A stretch of 41,183 nucleotides of DNA from Verrucomicrobiota bacterium (GTDB taxonomy: Bacteria > Verrucomicrobiota > Verrucomicrobiia > Chthoniobacterales > UBA10450). Made by a program: the position numbers and the translations under genes. The notes under the pieces are model-generated. The model searched no databases. It was not told where the DNA came from and saw only the letters and a program-made list of their open reading frames with translations. This document shows, piece by piece, positions 34,383 through 41,183 of the stretch (within the stretch, counting starts at the first letter, position 1; each line of letters begins with the position of its first letter). Where the stretch lies: assembly GCA_003218135.1 (NCBI GenBank), contig QHNQ01000145.1, forward strand, positions 1-41,183. The letters run 5' to 3'.

Positions 34383-34456
34383 ATTTAGCGAGTTAGCGAG
34401 TGAGTGATTTAGCAAATTGAAATCACTAAATCATTGAATCGCTAAATCGCTAAATA
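34383..34456. repeat. AT-rich inverted repeat (TTTAGCGAGTTAGCGAG type) upstream of pafA
   Basis: Words of the kind TTTAGCGAGTTAGCGAG on the left and CGCTAAATCGCTAAAT on the right face each other around ATTGAAATCACTAAATC. It occupies the 126-bp divergent gap between pafA and the DUF5069 gene and so lies where promoters for both would be. Confidence 0.7.
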
Positions 34457-34501
34457 TTTCCGCGCGCTTGAACCGCGCGAAAAGCGGCTCAAGTTTCTTC
34501 A

Positions 34502-34924
34502 ATGGTCGCATTTCCACTCCGCAGTCCTACAGAAAAAGTTGGTGGCCTTTTCTATTTTGGTCGGATGCTCGACAAAATCCGACTGCACGCCAAGGGCGAA
34601 TTGCCTCCGGATTACCATGCGAACCTTGGAAAAGGCTTCGATGAGAAGTGTGTCCGCTTTCTCCGAGTAGATTACGATCGATTAGTCGACCGCGTGAGAA
34701 AGGGCGGCACCGACGAGGAGATTTTGCAATGGTGCTTCGAAGTTGGCCGCAGGCCGTCGGAAGACGACCTATACGTTTGGAACGAATTCATGCGCAAGCG
34801 CGGCTGGAACGATGAAGTTTCCGGCATGGTTACGCGCCGCAAAGCGGAGGCAGGGATGAGTGACAGATCGGACATTGAGACATCGTTTCAATTTATCGAT
34901 GCGGACGAAGGACGACTGCCCTAG
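34502..34924 (+). CDS. DUF5069 family protein
   Basis: The 140-residue protein matches the DUF5069 pattern as I recall it: an N-terminal FPLRSPTEKVGGLFYFGRML with an RMLDK motif, an acidic middle, then EEILQWCFEVGRRPSEDD and a C-terminal helix with WNEFMRKRGWND. The family has no known function; I associate it mainly with Planctomycetes and Verrucomicrobia, which agrees with the proposed lineage. No signal peptide, so it is cytoplasmic. It is divergent from pafA across a repeat. Confidence 0.75.
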   Translation: MVAFPLRSPTEKVGGLFYFGRMLDKIRLHAKGELPPDYHANLGKGFDEKCVRFLRVDYDRLVDRVRKGGTDEEILQWCFEVGRRPSEDDLYVWNEFMRKRGWNDEVSGMVTRRKAEAGMSDRSDIETSFQFIDADEGRLP

Positions 34925-34929
34925 GACAG

Positions 34930-35073
34930 AAGCTCCAAATTCCAAACTTCAAATCCCAAACAAATCTCAAACATCCAAATCCAAAAAGCCGTTCCGCAGG
35001 ACGTGGCTGCGTTTGTCGAATTGAGAATTAGAATTTCTTTGGAACTTGGACGTTGGGATCTGCGACTTCGAAT
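34930..35073. repeat. Low-complexity inverted repeat (CCAAATTCCAAACTTC type)
   Basis: A left part made of CCAAA-type words (CTCCAAATTCCAAACTTCAA onward) faces a right part with TTTGGAACTTGGACGTTGGG. The two are partly complementary. It fills the convergent gap between the DUF5069 and pterin dehydratase genes. Confidence 0.6.
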
Positions 35074-35076
35074 CCG

Positions 35077-35361
35077 CTATTCCTCTAGCGTATCGATTCT
35101 CTCGGCGAGATTAAAATCAAGCTCGGTCAAGCCGCCTTTGCTATGAGTTGAGAGGACCAGGCGCACTTTGTTGTAGCGGATGTCGATGTCGGGATGGTGT
35201 TCTTCATCCTCAGCGACTTCCGCCACAGTATTTACGAAATCGATCGCATCGGCAAAATCATCAAACTCAAAAGTGCGCTCGATATGTTTCTTCTCCAGTT
35301 CCCATTCCGGGATCTTTTTAAGCCGTGCTTTCAGCTCCTCTGCTTTGATCAAGTCAGCCAT
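35077..35361 (-). CDS. phhB: Pterin-4-alpha-carbinolamine dehydratase
   Basis: The enzyme dehydrates 4a-hydroxytetrahydropterin formed by aromatic amino acid hydroxylases. The 94-residue product has the family signature EHHPDIDIRYNKVRLVLSTH, with the catalytic His pair and Asp, then GGLTELDFNLAERID. Length is normal. No phenylalanine hydroxylase is in the window, so its partner is elsewhere or it serves another pterin or molybdopterin-related role. A 99-bp gap separates it from the upstream gene. Confidence 0.93.
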   Translation of the reverse strand: MADLIKAEELKARLKKIPEWELEKKHIERTFEFDDFADAIDFVNTVAEVAEDEEHHPDIDIRYNKVRLVLSTHSKGGLTELDFNLAERIDTLEE

Positions 35362-35460
35362 AACGGCACAACGAGTAACACCCGAAAATCGTTTTGCAAC
35401 GCTAAATCGAGCGACTTTTCGTAACAGTCATGTAACGCGGATTGGCGTCTCGTCTGCGGA

Positions 35461-36663
35461 TTAAAGATCAAGAATCGTCTTAAGATTCCTTCGCGAATCG
35501 AAGACCTCGACCGCGCATGCGCGCGCCTTCGCGGACAGCAGCGGCCAATCGCGCAGCACTTCGTTGACGGCGGCTTCTGCCTCGTCTGCATCGCGAACAA
35601 AACTGAATCCATTGTTCGCAGGCAGATGATGTCTGGCGCCAGTGTCTTCGGTGATCACCGGCCGCCCGAGAGCCAGAAATGCTGCGGCGCGATCGCTGAT
35701 CCATCCGGTGCGCCATGCTACGTCAACGCCCTTGATCGCGGTGAATTCAGCGATCGCGCTGGCCAGGTAACGGCGGTAAGCCCGCGGGGTGCGCGCGACC
35801 CGGTGGGGATCGGCAATTTTCCAGCCGAGTCGTTGTAACCGTTTTCTTTCCGGATCCTCGGCGGCGATGTTCATCGCCAGTTCGAAGCACGCCTCCGGTA
35901 CGCGGGTCGGAAGCTCCAGATAAGACTCGAATGCGAATTTTTTTGATAAATCAGGAAATTCACCCGCAACTTCCACGGCTCCGCCCCAATACCATTGGCC
36001 AACGGTTGTGAATTTTGACGCGGGCGGACGCGGTCGCGGCCCGAAAAACTTCGTGTCAACCAATGGATAAAATGTGTTCCACTTTAGCTTTTGTAGAGGC
36101 AGGCGTGTCGCCTGCTCAGAAGGGAAAGCAGCCGGCACGGCTGCCACCACAGGCTTCGGCAGCTGACAATCGTCAGCGTGAACATTGAGTCCAATTGTCC
36201 AGAATTCGTGATGGTACGACTGCCCCATCTCCATCTTGGTCATCCAGTAAAAAATTTCGCTCGGATCGAGATCGCAAAAGATGCGACGCTCAAATTTCAG
36301 CAGCAAAGGCGGATGAATTGAATACGCGAGATTGAGCAGAACACTCGGTCCGGCAAGGCGATCGAGAAGGTCACGTTTTGAAATTCCCATGCAGCGAATC
36401 CCATCCAAATCATGCTCGTCGGATGCAGGTTTCTGATAAAGCAAACAATATCGGCCGGATAATCCGTGCGCGCGCAATAGGTTCTGGAAATTCCTAATTC
36501 TCGCTTCGTCCTCCGCCACATCGTTCGTGGCCGGCAGTAACTCCAACCAAATCGCATCCAGCTTCAGACGCCGCAGCCCAAGCATCCACTGCAGGGGCAC
36601 GGAAAAATTTCCGCCGCCTTCGCGATACTTCGCCGCAAACCCGCAGCCGAGGAAGATGGTCAT
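35461..36663 (-). CDS. Glycosyltransferase-like protein (GT-B style), paralogue 2
   Basis: From ATG 36663 (MTIFLGCGFAAKYREGGGNF) this encodes 400 residues. The C-terminal half carries WRTGWISDRAAAFLALGRPV, ITEDTGARHHLPANNGF and a final helix ending NLKTILDL, closely parallel to the protein at 27754-28926. Both seem to be GT-B transferases of one family with unknown substrate. About residues 173-191 (AAVPAAFPSEQATRLPLQK) are encoded by a double-hairpin repeat of family B without loss of frame. The frame extends upstream to 36723 through another repeat, which I exclude. Confidence 0.75.
   Translation of the reverse strand: MTIFLGCGFAAKYREGGGNFSVPLQWMLGLRRLKLDAIWLELLPATNDVAEDEARIRNFQNLLRAHGLSGRYCLLYQKPASDEHDLDGIRCMGISKRDLLDRLAGPSVLLNLAYSIHPPLLLKFERRIFCDLDPSEIFYWMTKMEMGQSYHHEFWTIGLNVHADDCQLPKPVVAAVPAAFPSEQATRLPLQKLKWNTFYPLVDTKFFGPRPRPPASKFTTVGQWYWGGAVEVAGEFPDLSKKFAFESYLELPTRVPEACFELAMNIAAEDPERKRLQRLGWKIADPHRVARTPRAYRRYLASAIAEFTAIKGVDVAWRTGWISDRAAAFLALGRPVITEDTGARHHLPANNGFSFVRDADEAEAAVNEVLRDWPLLSAKARACAVEVFDSRRNLKTILDL
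36091..36146. repeat. Double-hairpin repeat (family B) inside the glycosyltransferase-like gene
   Basis: It opens TTGTAGAGGCAGGCG and contains two stem-loops, GCAGGCG/CGCCTGC (3-base loop) and GCAGCCG/CGGCTGC (3-base loop), the same layout as the repeat at 4754-4818. It is in frame and adds about 19 residues. Confidence 0.7.
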
Positions 36664-36667
36664 GTAA

Positions 36668-36755
36668 ATGTGAGAGGTGAGGAGTGAGAGGTGAAAAGTA
36701 AAGATCAAACCTGCGTTAATCACTTCTCACTTTTCACCTTTCACTTCTCACATTC
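36668..36755. repeat. Inverted repeat of GTGAGAGGTGA-type words upstream of paralogue 2
   Basis: The left arm GTGAGAGGTGAGGAGTGAGA and the right arm TTTTCACCTTTCACTTCTCA are near complements around about 30 bp. It lies in the 5' region of the glycosyltransferase-like gene, between it and the tRNA. Confidence 0.7.
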
Positions 36756-36812
36756 ACCGCGGGTGTGATTTGACCTCTTTCGCTTGTACCGGCAAGTTGC
36801 TGCTCTTCACGG

Positions 36813-36886
36813 GCGCCCGTAGCTCAACTGGATAGAGCATCTGACTACGGATCAGAAGGTTAGTGGTTCGAATCCTCTCGGGCGCG
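36813..36886 (+). tRNA. tRNA-Arg (anticodon ACG)
   Basis: The acceptor stem GCGCCCG (36813-36819) pairs with CGGGCGC (36879-36885), with discriminator G. The D arm is GCTC/GAGC. The anticodon stem TCTGA/TCAGA encloses CTACGGA, so the anticodon is ACG (36847-36849), reading CGU and, after inosine editing, CGC and CGA. The T arm contains TTCGAAT; its stem AGTGG/CCTCT has one T-T mismatch. CCA is not encoded. A run of six T (36887-36892) follows and may help end transcription. Flanks to 37024 hold no other gene. Confidence 0.95.
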
Positions 36887-37024
36887 TTTTTTCCTCTCGA
36901 ATGCTGAGTCTGGCGCGCGTGCGAAAGCGGCGTCGAGCGCGCCGCACTCCAAAGCGCTTCGCGCGAAATTTTTGCTCAATTCGCGTGATTGGCGAACTAA
37001 AACACTCACGCAACACCACAGCGA

Positions 37025-37972
37025 TTACTGAAAGTATGGCCGGATCTGCGCGTATTTTTTGTCTCCGATTCCGCTCACTCTCTTCAGATCATCAGCGCTG
37101 CGAAATGGGCGCGCTGCGATAATGCGAGTCGCCGTTACACGCCCGATGCCTGGCACCGTCATCAGTTCTTTCTCCGTCGCGGTGTTGATGTCGATCTTGC
37201 CGAGCGGCGTCTTTTCCTTTCGCGGTGACTTTTGCGCACCGCTTGGGCTGCTACTCCTAGCCGGGGCACCAGGCGTCGGCGTTGGAGTAAAGCGGGCAGA
37301 TGGACTCGCCAGTGGCGTTGGGCGTGGCCGAGCCATCGGGGCGAGGGCGAAATGGCTGAAGTCAGACGGCTTTTGTGCACGCGCATTGAGCCGCCCAGCA
37401 GCGATGCCCCAGCCTCCGATTTTCTCTAGTCTGGCTTCATTTTCGAATAGCTGAAGCTTTTCCATTTCCACTCGCGAATTTCTTAATCCCGGTGGTGCCG
37501 CTTTGTATCCATAAATTCGCGCCAACCCGTTGCGAACTAACTGCTCGCCTAGATCGCCGTCCTTCGTCTGAACATAGGCGTAGAACCTCTCGAGCTTGCT
37601 GCGACCCATCGCATCTGACAGATGCGTAAACACTGTGAACGGCTCGGACAATTTCTGCCGTGTGAACTCTTTGGCCGCCTGGCCAACTTCGATGACCTGC
37701 GGCACCGTAACACCAAAATACTTCGCCTGTTCAACGAGACGTCCCGGTGCCAGGGCATCCGTTTCGGGCGCATCGACCAGATAGAGCCGAAAGATGTATT
37801 CCTGCGCGCCTGCGCTCGCGTGAAAACTGTCGCCGTCATTCGCCGGGTTTGTGATAAGCCGGCAATTTTCCAATACAACCCAGTCTTTAGTTCCTTCGCG
37901 TGCGCAAAGATCGACCGCCGAGATCCAAAGAACAGCGACGGCAACGACGGCGATCCCGTGGCGCGATTTCAT
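37025..37972 (-). CDS. Secreted thermonuclease-like protein with C-terminal helix-hairpin-helix domain
   Basis: From ATG 37972 this encodes 315 residues: a signal peptide (MKSRHGIAVVAVAVLWISAV), a staphylococcal nuclease-like domain (about 30-185) with DGDSFHA and RLYLVDAPETDA, a Pro/Ser-rich linker (about 205-255), then a ComEA-type HhH domain (KIDINTATEKELMTVPGIGR and FRSADDLKRVSGIGDKKYAQ). The HhH part probably binds DNA and the nuclease domain cuts it, outside the cytoplasm. Whether all nuclease catalytic residues are kept needs an alignment. It starts 50 bp after the PAP2 gene, likely the same operon. Confidence 0.85.
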   Translation of the reverse strand: MKSRHGIAVVAVAVLWISAVDLCAREGTKDWVVLENCRLITNPANDGDSFHASAGAQEYIFRLYLVDAPETDALAPGRLVEQAKYFGVTVPQVIEVGQAAKEFTRQKLSEPFTVFTHLSDAMGRSKLERFYAYVQTKDGDLGEQLVRNGLARIYGYKAAPPGLRNSRVEMEKLQLFENEARLEKIGGWGIAAGRLNARAQKPSDFSHFALAPMARPRPTPLASPSARFTPTPTPGAPARSSSPSGAQKSPRKEKTPLGKIDINTATEKELMTVPGIGRVTATRIIAARPFRSADDLKRVSGIGDKKYAQIRPYFQ

Positions 37973-38022
37973 AAGCTTCGCTGTCCCAAACTCACAAGTA
38001 CAAACCTTGCGCCACATCACAA

Positions 38023-38673
38023 TCACGATATTTCAAGTCGCGCCAGATGCGCCGCGTATGTAGCGACCAGCGCGCCTAAAACGCTGCCGGCAATTACGTC
38101 GCTGACAAAATGATAATTCATCGCGACAAGGCTCACGAGCATCGGCGCGCAAATCAGCGTGGCTGCGACTCGACTAGGGGGCATCGCAATCATCCACACC
38201 GTGGCGAACCCGAAGATCCTCGCCGCATGGCCAGAGGGGAAGCTGCCAATGTCGTCGCCACGCTGAAACGGATGAAAACCGTACGTGCCGGTGCCGATGA
38301 GCGATGGGTTATCGTGAGTCCAGGTCTCGGGCCAGTAGCGACCGAAAACATCGCCTAACGAGATGCGGAAATCATCGGCAACGATCAAGCTAACACACGC
38401 GACCAGCAGCACCTTTTGCCAGCGCAAAAATGGTCCCCAGGCCCGTCGAAGCACCAAGATCGTTAACATCAGAGCCGACCAATTCTGTACTTCCGGCGGC
38501 GGATAAGTGAACCATCGAAAGACTTCGATCTTGTTGATGTGATGGCCATAAACAAAAAACGCCACAGGACGATCAATCCAGAAGTAACAGATCAAGACGG
38601 CAACAATGCATACTGCCGTTATGATCAACGTGCGCCGCAGCAATCTGCGATACTCGGACTCTTGCATCGTCAT
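38023..38673 (-). CDS. PAP2-family membrane phosphatase
   Basis: The 216-residue protein is an integral-membrane acid phosphatase of the PAP2 type (phosphatidic acid or undecaprenyl pyrophosphate phosphatase class). Signatures are SFPSGHAARIFGF (about 142-154, motif 2 with the His) and MNYHFVSDVIAGSVLGA (motif 3 with the nucleophile His and Asp). Motif 1 is degenerate (RYWPETW). About five to six hydrophobic segments fit the family. Its ATG overlaps the PfkB kinase stop by 4 bp (ATGA), so the two are translated together. Confidence 0.88.
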   Translation of the reverse strand: MTMQESEYRRLLRRTLIITAVCIVAVLICYFWIDRPVAFFVYGHHINKIEVFRWFTYPPPEVQNWSALMLTILVLRRAWGPFLRWQKVLLVACVSLIVADDFRISLGDVFGRYWPETWTHDNPSLIGTGTYGFHPFQRGDDIGSFPSGHAARIFGFATVWMIAMPPSRVAATLICAPMLVSLVAMNYHFVSDVIAGSVLGALVATYAAHLARLEIS

Positions 38674-39590
38674 TCCACGGGCACCTCAAATTGGCTCATG
38701 AGTTTGAATGTCTCGTACCGCCTGGTGATTTCCTCCATTGTGAGCTTGCGCAACCGCTCGAGACTGAAGGCTTCTACGCAAAAACTCGCGAGCACGCTCC
38801 CGTAGATCATCGCTTTGCGCAGATCGTTGAAGTGAACCGTCTTCACTGTCCCAGCGAGATACCCGGCCATGCCGCCAGCGAACGTGTCCCCTGCTCCGGT
38901 TGGATCGTGAATGTCTTCGAGCGGATACGCGCCACAACTGAAGAACTGATCGCCTTCACCGAAGAGCAATGCACCGTGCTCGCCTTTTTTTATCGCCACG
39001 TACTGCGGCCCCATCTTGCGGATGCGCCGGCCGGCCTTGATGAGGCTGGTCTCCTTTGTCATTTCGCGCGCTTCGCTGTCGTTCAGGATGAGCAGATCAA
39101 CACGTTGAAGCAGCGCGTCGAGATCAGCTCGCGCAGACTCGATCCAGAGATCCATTGTGTCCGCGACCACGAAGCGCGGCCGTTTCATCTGGTCGAGCAC
39201 ATGCGCTTGCAATGAGGGTGCGATGTTGGCCAGCAAAACGAACTCGGTTTCACGATATGCTTCCGGGAGTACCGGCTTGAAATTTTCGAAGACGTTGAGC
39301 GCGATCGAGCGTGTCTCACGCGTGTTCAGGTCCCATGAATATTCGCCTGACCAGCGGAAGGTTTTTCCATTCGCTCGCTGCACGCCTTCGCTATCGATCT
39401 TGCGCGACCTCCAAAACTCAAATTCCGATTCAGGAAAATCGTCGCCCACAATTCCGACCAGCCGAACTGGAGAAAAGAAGCTTGCCGCTAGCGCTCCGTA
39501 GCAGGCGGATCCGCCTAACAGATCGGAATGTTCTTCAACCGGCGTCTTAACTGCGTCGATCGCGATTGAGCCAACAACGAGGACGGACAT
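38670..39590 (-). CDS. PfkB-family sugar/nucleoside kinase
   Basis: From ATG 39590 the 306-residue kinase begins MSVLVVGSIAIDAVKTP and has the ribokinase-fold elements: GGSACYGALAASFF near the N-terminus, LILNDSEAREM in the middle, and the catalytic GAGD in DPTGAGDTFAGGMAGYLAG. It may phosphorylate a sugar or nucleoside; the sequence alone does not show which. The frame is open upstream to 39668 through a repeat, which I exclude as untranslated. It heads a likely three-gene operon with the PAP2 phosphatase and the nuclease. Confidence 0.9.
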   Translation of the reverse strand: MSVLVVGSIAIDAVKTPVEEHSDLLGGSACYGALAASFFSPVRLVGIVGDDFPESEFEFWRSRKIDSEGVQRANGKTFRWSGEYSWDLNTRETRSIALNVFENFKPVLPEAYRETEFVLLANIAPSLQAHVLDQMKRPRFVVADTMDLWIESARADLDALLQRVDLLILNDSEAREMTKETSLIKAGRRIRKMGPQYVAIKKGEHGALLFGEGDQFFSCGAYPLEDIHDPTGAGDTFAGGMAGYLAGTVKTVHFNDLRKAMIYGSVLASFCVEAFSLERLRKLTMEEITRRYETFKLMSQFEVPVE

Positions 39591-39594
39591 GATT

Positions 39595-39733
39595 AGAATG
39601 ACGAAGCATAAATGAAGAATGACGAACAAATCCCGAATGATAAACGATGACCTACAAAAGGTTGCCAATGTTTAGTCATTCGGATTTCGTCATTCCTTCG
39701 GCATTCGGTCATTCGTCATTCGTCATGCGTCAT
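39595..39733. repeat. Inverted repeat of GAATGACGAA / TTCGTCATTC words
   Basis: Left words (GAATGACGAAGCATAAATGA and later GAATGACGAACAAATCCCG) face right words (CATTCGGATTTCGTCATTCC, then CATTCGTCATTCGTCATGCG). It fills the thiE-PfkB gap and touches the thiE stop codon. Confidence 0.65.
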
Positions 39734-40357
39734 TTATGCCAGCATATCAGTCACACAGCGTGCATAATCCACAATGCTGTGCGCCTTGATCAACGCGGAA
39801 ACCATTACGACGCGCTTCGCTCCGGCGTCGATCACGCTCTGTAGATTGTCGATGTTGATTCCGCCAATACAGAAAATCGGGATGCTGACTTCTGCGTGAA
39901 CGCGGCTGATGTCCGCAAGGCCAATCGGCGCATAATCGGGTTTCGTAGGTGTAGCGAAGATGGGGCCAAATCCGATATAGTCCGCGCCCTCGCGCTGCGC
40001 TGCGAGTGCTTGCTCGATGCTGTGTGTGGATTTTCCGACTAAAACTTGGCGATGTGCTTTGCGACGCGCTAGTTCGATCGAGTCATCTTCCTGACCGACG
40101 TGCACGCCTTCCGCAGGAATCTCTCTGGCGATCTCCGCATGATCGTTCACGATCAGTGGCGTCAAGGACCTCGCTGTTATTTCGTGCAGCCTGGCAGCGA
40201 ACCCAGCAAGTTCGTCGACGGATTTTTCTTTTCCGCGGAGCTGAATCAGATCAACGCTGCCTTCGATCATTTGCTCCGCGACGCGAGTGACATCTGATAC
40301 TTCAACGTATCCCAAATCAATGATTCCGTAGAGACGGCATTCGCCGATCGCCCTCAT
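39734..40357 (-). CDS. thiE: Thiamine-phosphate synthase (ThiE)
   Basis: ThiE couples HMP-pyrophosphate and hydroxyethylthiazole phosphate to thiamine phosphate. The 207-residue TIM-barrel protein has LIQLRGKEKS near 38-47, LIVNDHAEIA, GVHVGQEDDS, LVGKSTHSIEQA, ADYIGFGPIFATPTK and CIGGI, all in the family order. Length is normal. There is no TPP riboswitch-like sequence upstream, nor other thi genes. A GC-rich repeat separates it from accC. Confidence 0.93.
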   Translation of the reverse strand: MRAIGECRLYGIIDLGYVEVSDVTRVAEQMIEGSVDLIQLRGKEKSVDELAGFAARLHEITARSLTPLIVNDHAEIAREIPAEGVHVGQEDDSIELARRKAHRQVLVGKSTHSIEQALAAQREGADYIGFGPIFATPTKPDYAPIGLADISRVHAEVSIPIFCIGGINIDNLQSVIDAGAKRVVMVSALIKAHSIVDYARCVTDMLA

Positions 40358-40378
40358 GAATTGCGTGTTACAAATGAC

Positions 40379-40494
40379 GTGCTGTAGTGTCCGACTGGTC
40401 CGCCGGAGCCTTGGCGAAGGAGGCTGTCCTCAGCGGATCGTCCCAGCCCCAACCCCAGTGCGCTGGGGACAGCACGCGCCACAGCACACTGCGC
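40379..40494. repeat. GC-rich dispersed-type element between accC and thiE
   Basis: The sequence contains GTGTCCGACTGGTCCGCCGG, GAGGCTGTCCTCAGCG and a hairpin CCCCAGTGCGCTGGGG (40454-40469). It ends next to the accC stop codon. It has the look of the other repeats, though I see only this copy in the window. Confidence 0.5.
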
Positions 40495-40495
40495 T

Positions 40496-41182
40496 TTACT
40501 CATGCAAGCGAATGGGCCGCGAAGCGAGCTCGAGTTTGCCCGCTGAAATGAGGCGGTCCATTAATCCCGTGTCGTAGTTTCCATCGCGGAAATCGCCGTT
40601 TCGCATCATGGCCGCGTGGAACGGCACCGTCGTCTTAATGCCGGTAATATAATACTCGTCGAGTGCGCGACGCATTCGATCAATCGCGTTGATCCGTGTC
40701 GCACCGACTGTGATTATTTTTGCAATCAACGAGTCGTAGTACGGCGGCACTGTATAGCCGGTATAAACATGTGAGTCGATTCGTACTCCCCGGCCGCCCG
40801 GCGCATAGTAAAAATCAATTCGGCCCGGTGTTGGCTGAAAATCATTGGCCGGATCTTCGGCGTTGACGCGGCATTGAATGGCATGCAATCGCGGGACGGC
40901 GTGCGCGATATGCGGTGACAGCGGTTGGCCGGCAGCGATGCGGATTTGCTCCTTTACAAGGTCGCACGCGAACACTTCCTCGGTGATGGTGTGTTCCACC
41001 TGGATGCGCGTGTTCATTTCCATGAAATAGAAATGCCTGTCTTGATCGACCACGAATTCGATCGTGCCTGCATTTTCGTAGCCGACTGACGTCGCCAGCT
41101 TGATGGCGGCGTTTCCCATTTTTTTGCGAAGACTCGGCGTCATCAATGGTGACGGGCATTCTTCAATCACCTACTGGTTGCG
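40496..41182 (-). CDS. accC: Biotin carboxylase (AccC), 3' part, with an in-frame TAG at the window edge
   Basis: AccC carboxylates biotin on BCCP in acetyl-CoA carboxylase, for fatty acid synthesis. The last half of the protein is present: [20 protein letters not shown] (ATP-grasp metal and catalytic residues), [12 protein letters not shown], and the C-terminal GIKTTVPFH. The end IRLHE is followed by TAA. Reading upstream, the frame is RNQ, a TAG stop (41173-41171), then VIEE. Known AccC has RHQKVVEE, so the stop replaces the conserved Lys. One base change (AAG to TAG) explains it. The rest is intact, so this is either a recent nonsense mutation or a sequence error near the contig end. The gene's start lies outside the window. 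Confidence 0.85.
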
Positions 41183-41183
41183 T

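Noticed and set aside
36901-37122. 73-codon frame after the tRNA
   Set aside because: Arg-rich translation without family look; overlaps the nuclease-HhH gene antisense.
34383-39733. CRISPR-like arrays in repeat-rich gaps
   Set aside because: The repeats are short words arranged as inverted arms, with no constant direct repeats and spacers, and no cas gene.
40358-40500. Possible TPP riboswitch upstream of thiE
   Set aside because: No CTGAGA or ACC(C)TGATCTGG-like core is present; the sequence is a GC-rich repeat with a simple hairpin.
41171-41173. Reassignment of TAG as a sense codon
   Set aside because: TAG is the normal stop of nuoC, purB, dedA, phoH and others in this window, so recoding in general is unlikely.

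Overview
The window looks like chromosomal DNA of a Gram-negative, diderm, free-living heterotroph. My best guess is the Verrucomicrobiota/PVC group (Chthoniobacterales-like soil lineages). This is inferred from gene content: LPS heptose and Kdo genes, a 7TM-HD/PhoH pair, a PafA/Dop-type ligase, a DUF5069 protein, secreted Deg-like proteases, and intergenic gaps full of dispersed inverted repeats. No database was searched. Nearly all starts lack a clear Shine-Dalgarno sequence. I see no phage genes, transposase or CRISPR array.

Layout. 1-0.94 kb: a small membrane protein and a GNAT acetyltransferase. 1.0-3.9 kb (minus): sulfate activation, cysD then fused cysN-cysC. 4.2-5.4 kb (plus): nuoB and nuoC, without the rest of complex I. 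5.4-9.4 kb (minus): phoH with a shortened 7TM-HD phosphodiesterase, preceded by two secreted proteins of unknown function. 9.5-13.6 kb (plus): hldA-gmhB-kdsB-pyrG, making activated heptose and CMP-Kdo precursors. 13.5-15.0 kb (minus): purE and sua5, with sua5 overlapping pyrG tail to tail. 15.3-22.5 kb (plus): aroK-queG, then a MacA/MacB-like export system (adaptor, ATPase, two permeases) and a lipoprotein. 22.5-25.1 kb (minus): purB, a small unknown gene with its own terminator, and a DedA protein. 25.2-32.2 kb (plus): an ABC exporter, a hexapeptide acetyltransferase, a glycosyltransferase-like protein, and a tandem pair of secreted proteases, one active and one apparently dead. 32.4-36.7 kb: a small secreted protein, a PafA-like ligase, a DUF5069 protein, a pterin dehydratase, and a second glycosyltransferase-like paralogue. 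36.8 kb: tRNA-Arg(ACG). 37.0-41.2 kb (minus): a nuclease-HhH fusion, a PAP2 phosphatase, a PfkB kinase, thiE, and the 3' part of accC, which has an in-frame TAG at the window edge.

The most striking feature is the repeats. At least seven kinds of imperfect palindromic element fill the gaps. Some lie inside genes without breaking the frame: a 28-residue insertion in CysNC, about 19 residues in a glycosyltransferase-like protein, and the N-terminus of CysNC. This resembles the coding palindromic elements known from Rickettsia. A second theme is lone parts of larger systems: NuoBC without the other Nuo subunits, PafA without Pup or proteasome, and HldA without a nucleotidyltransferase partner.
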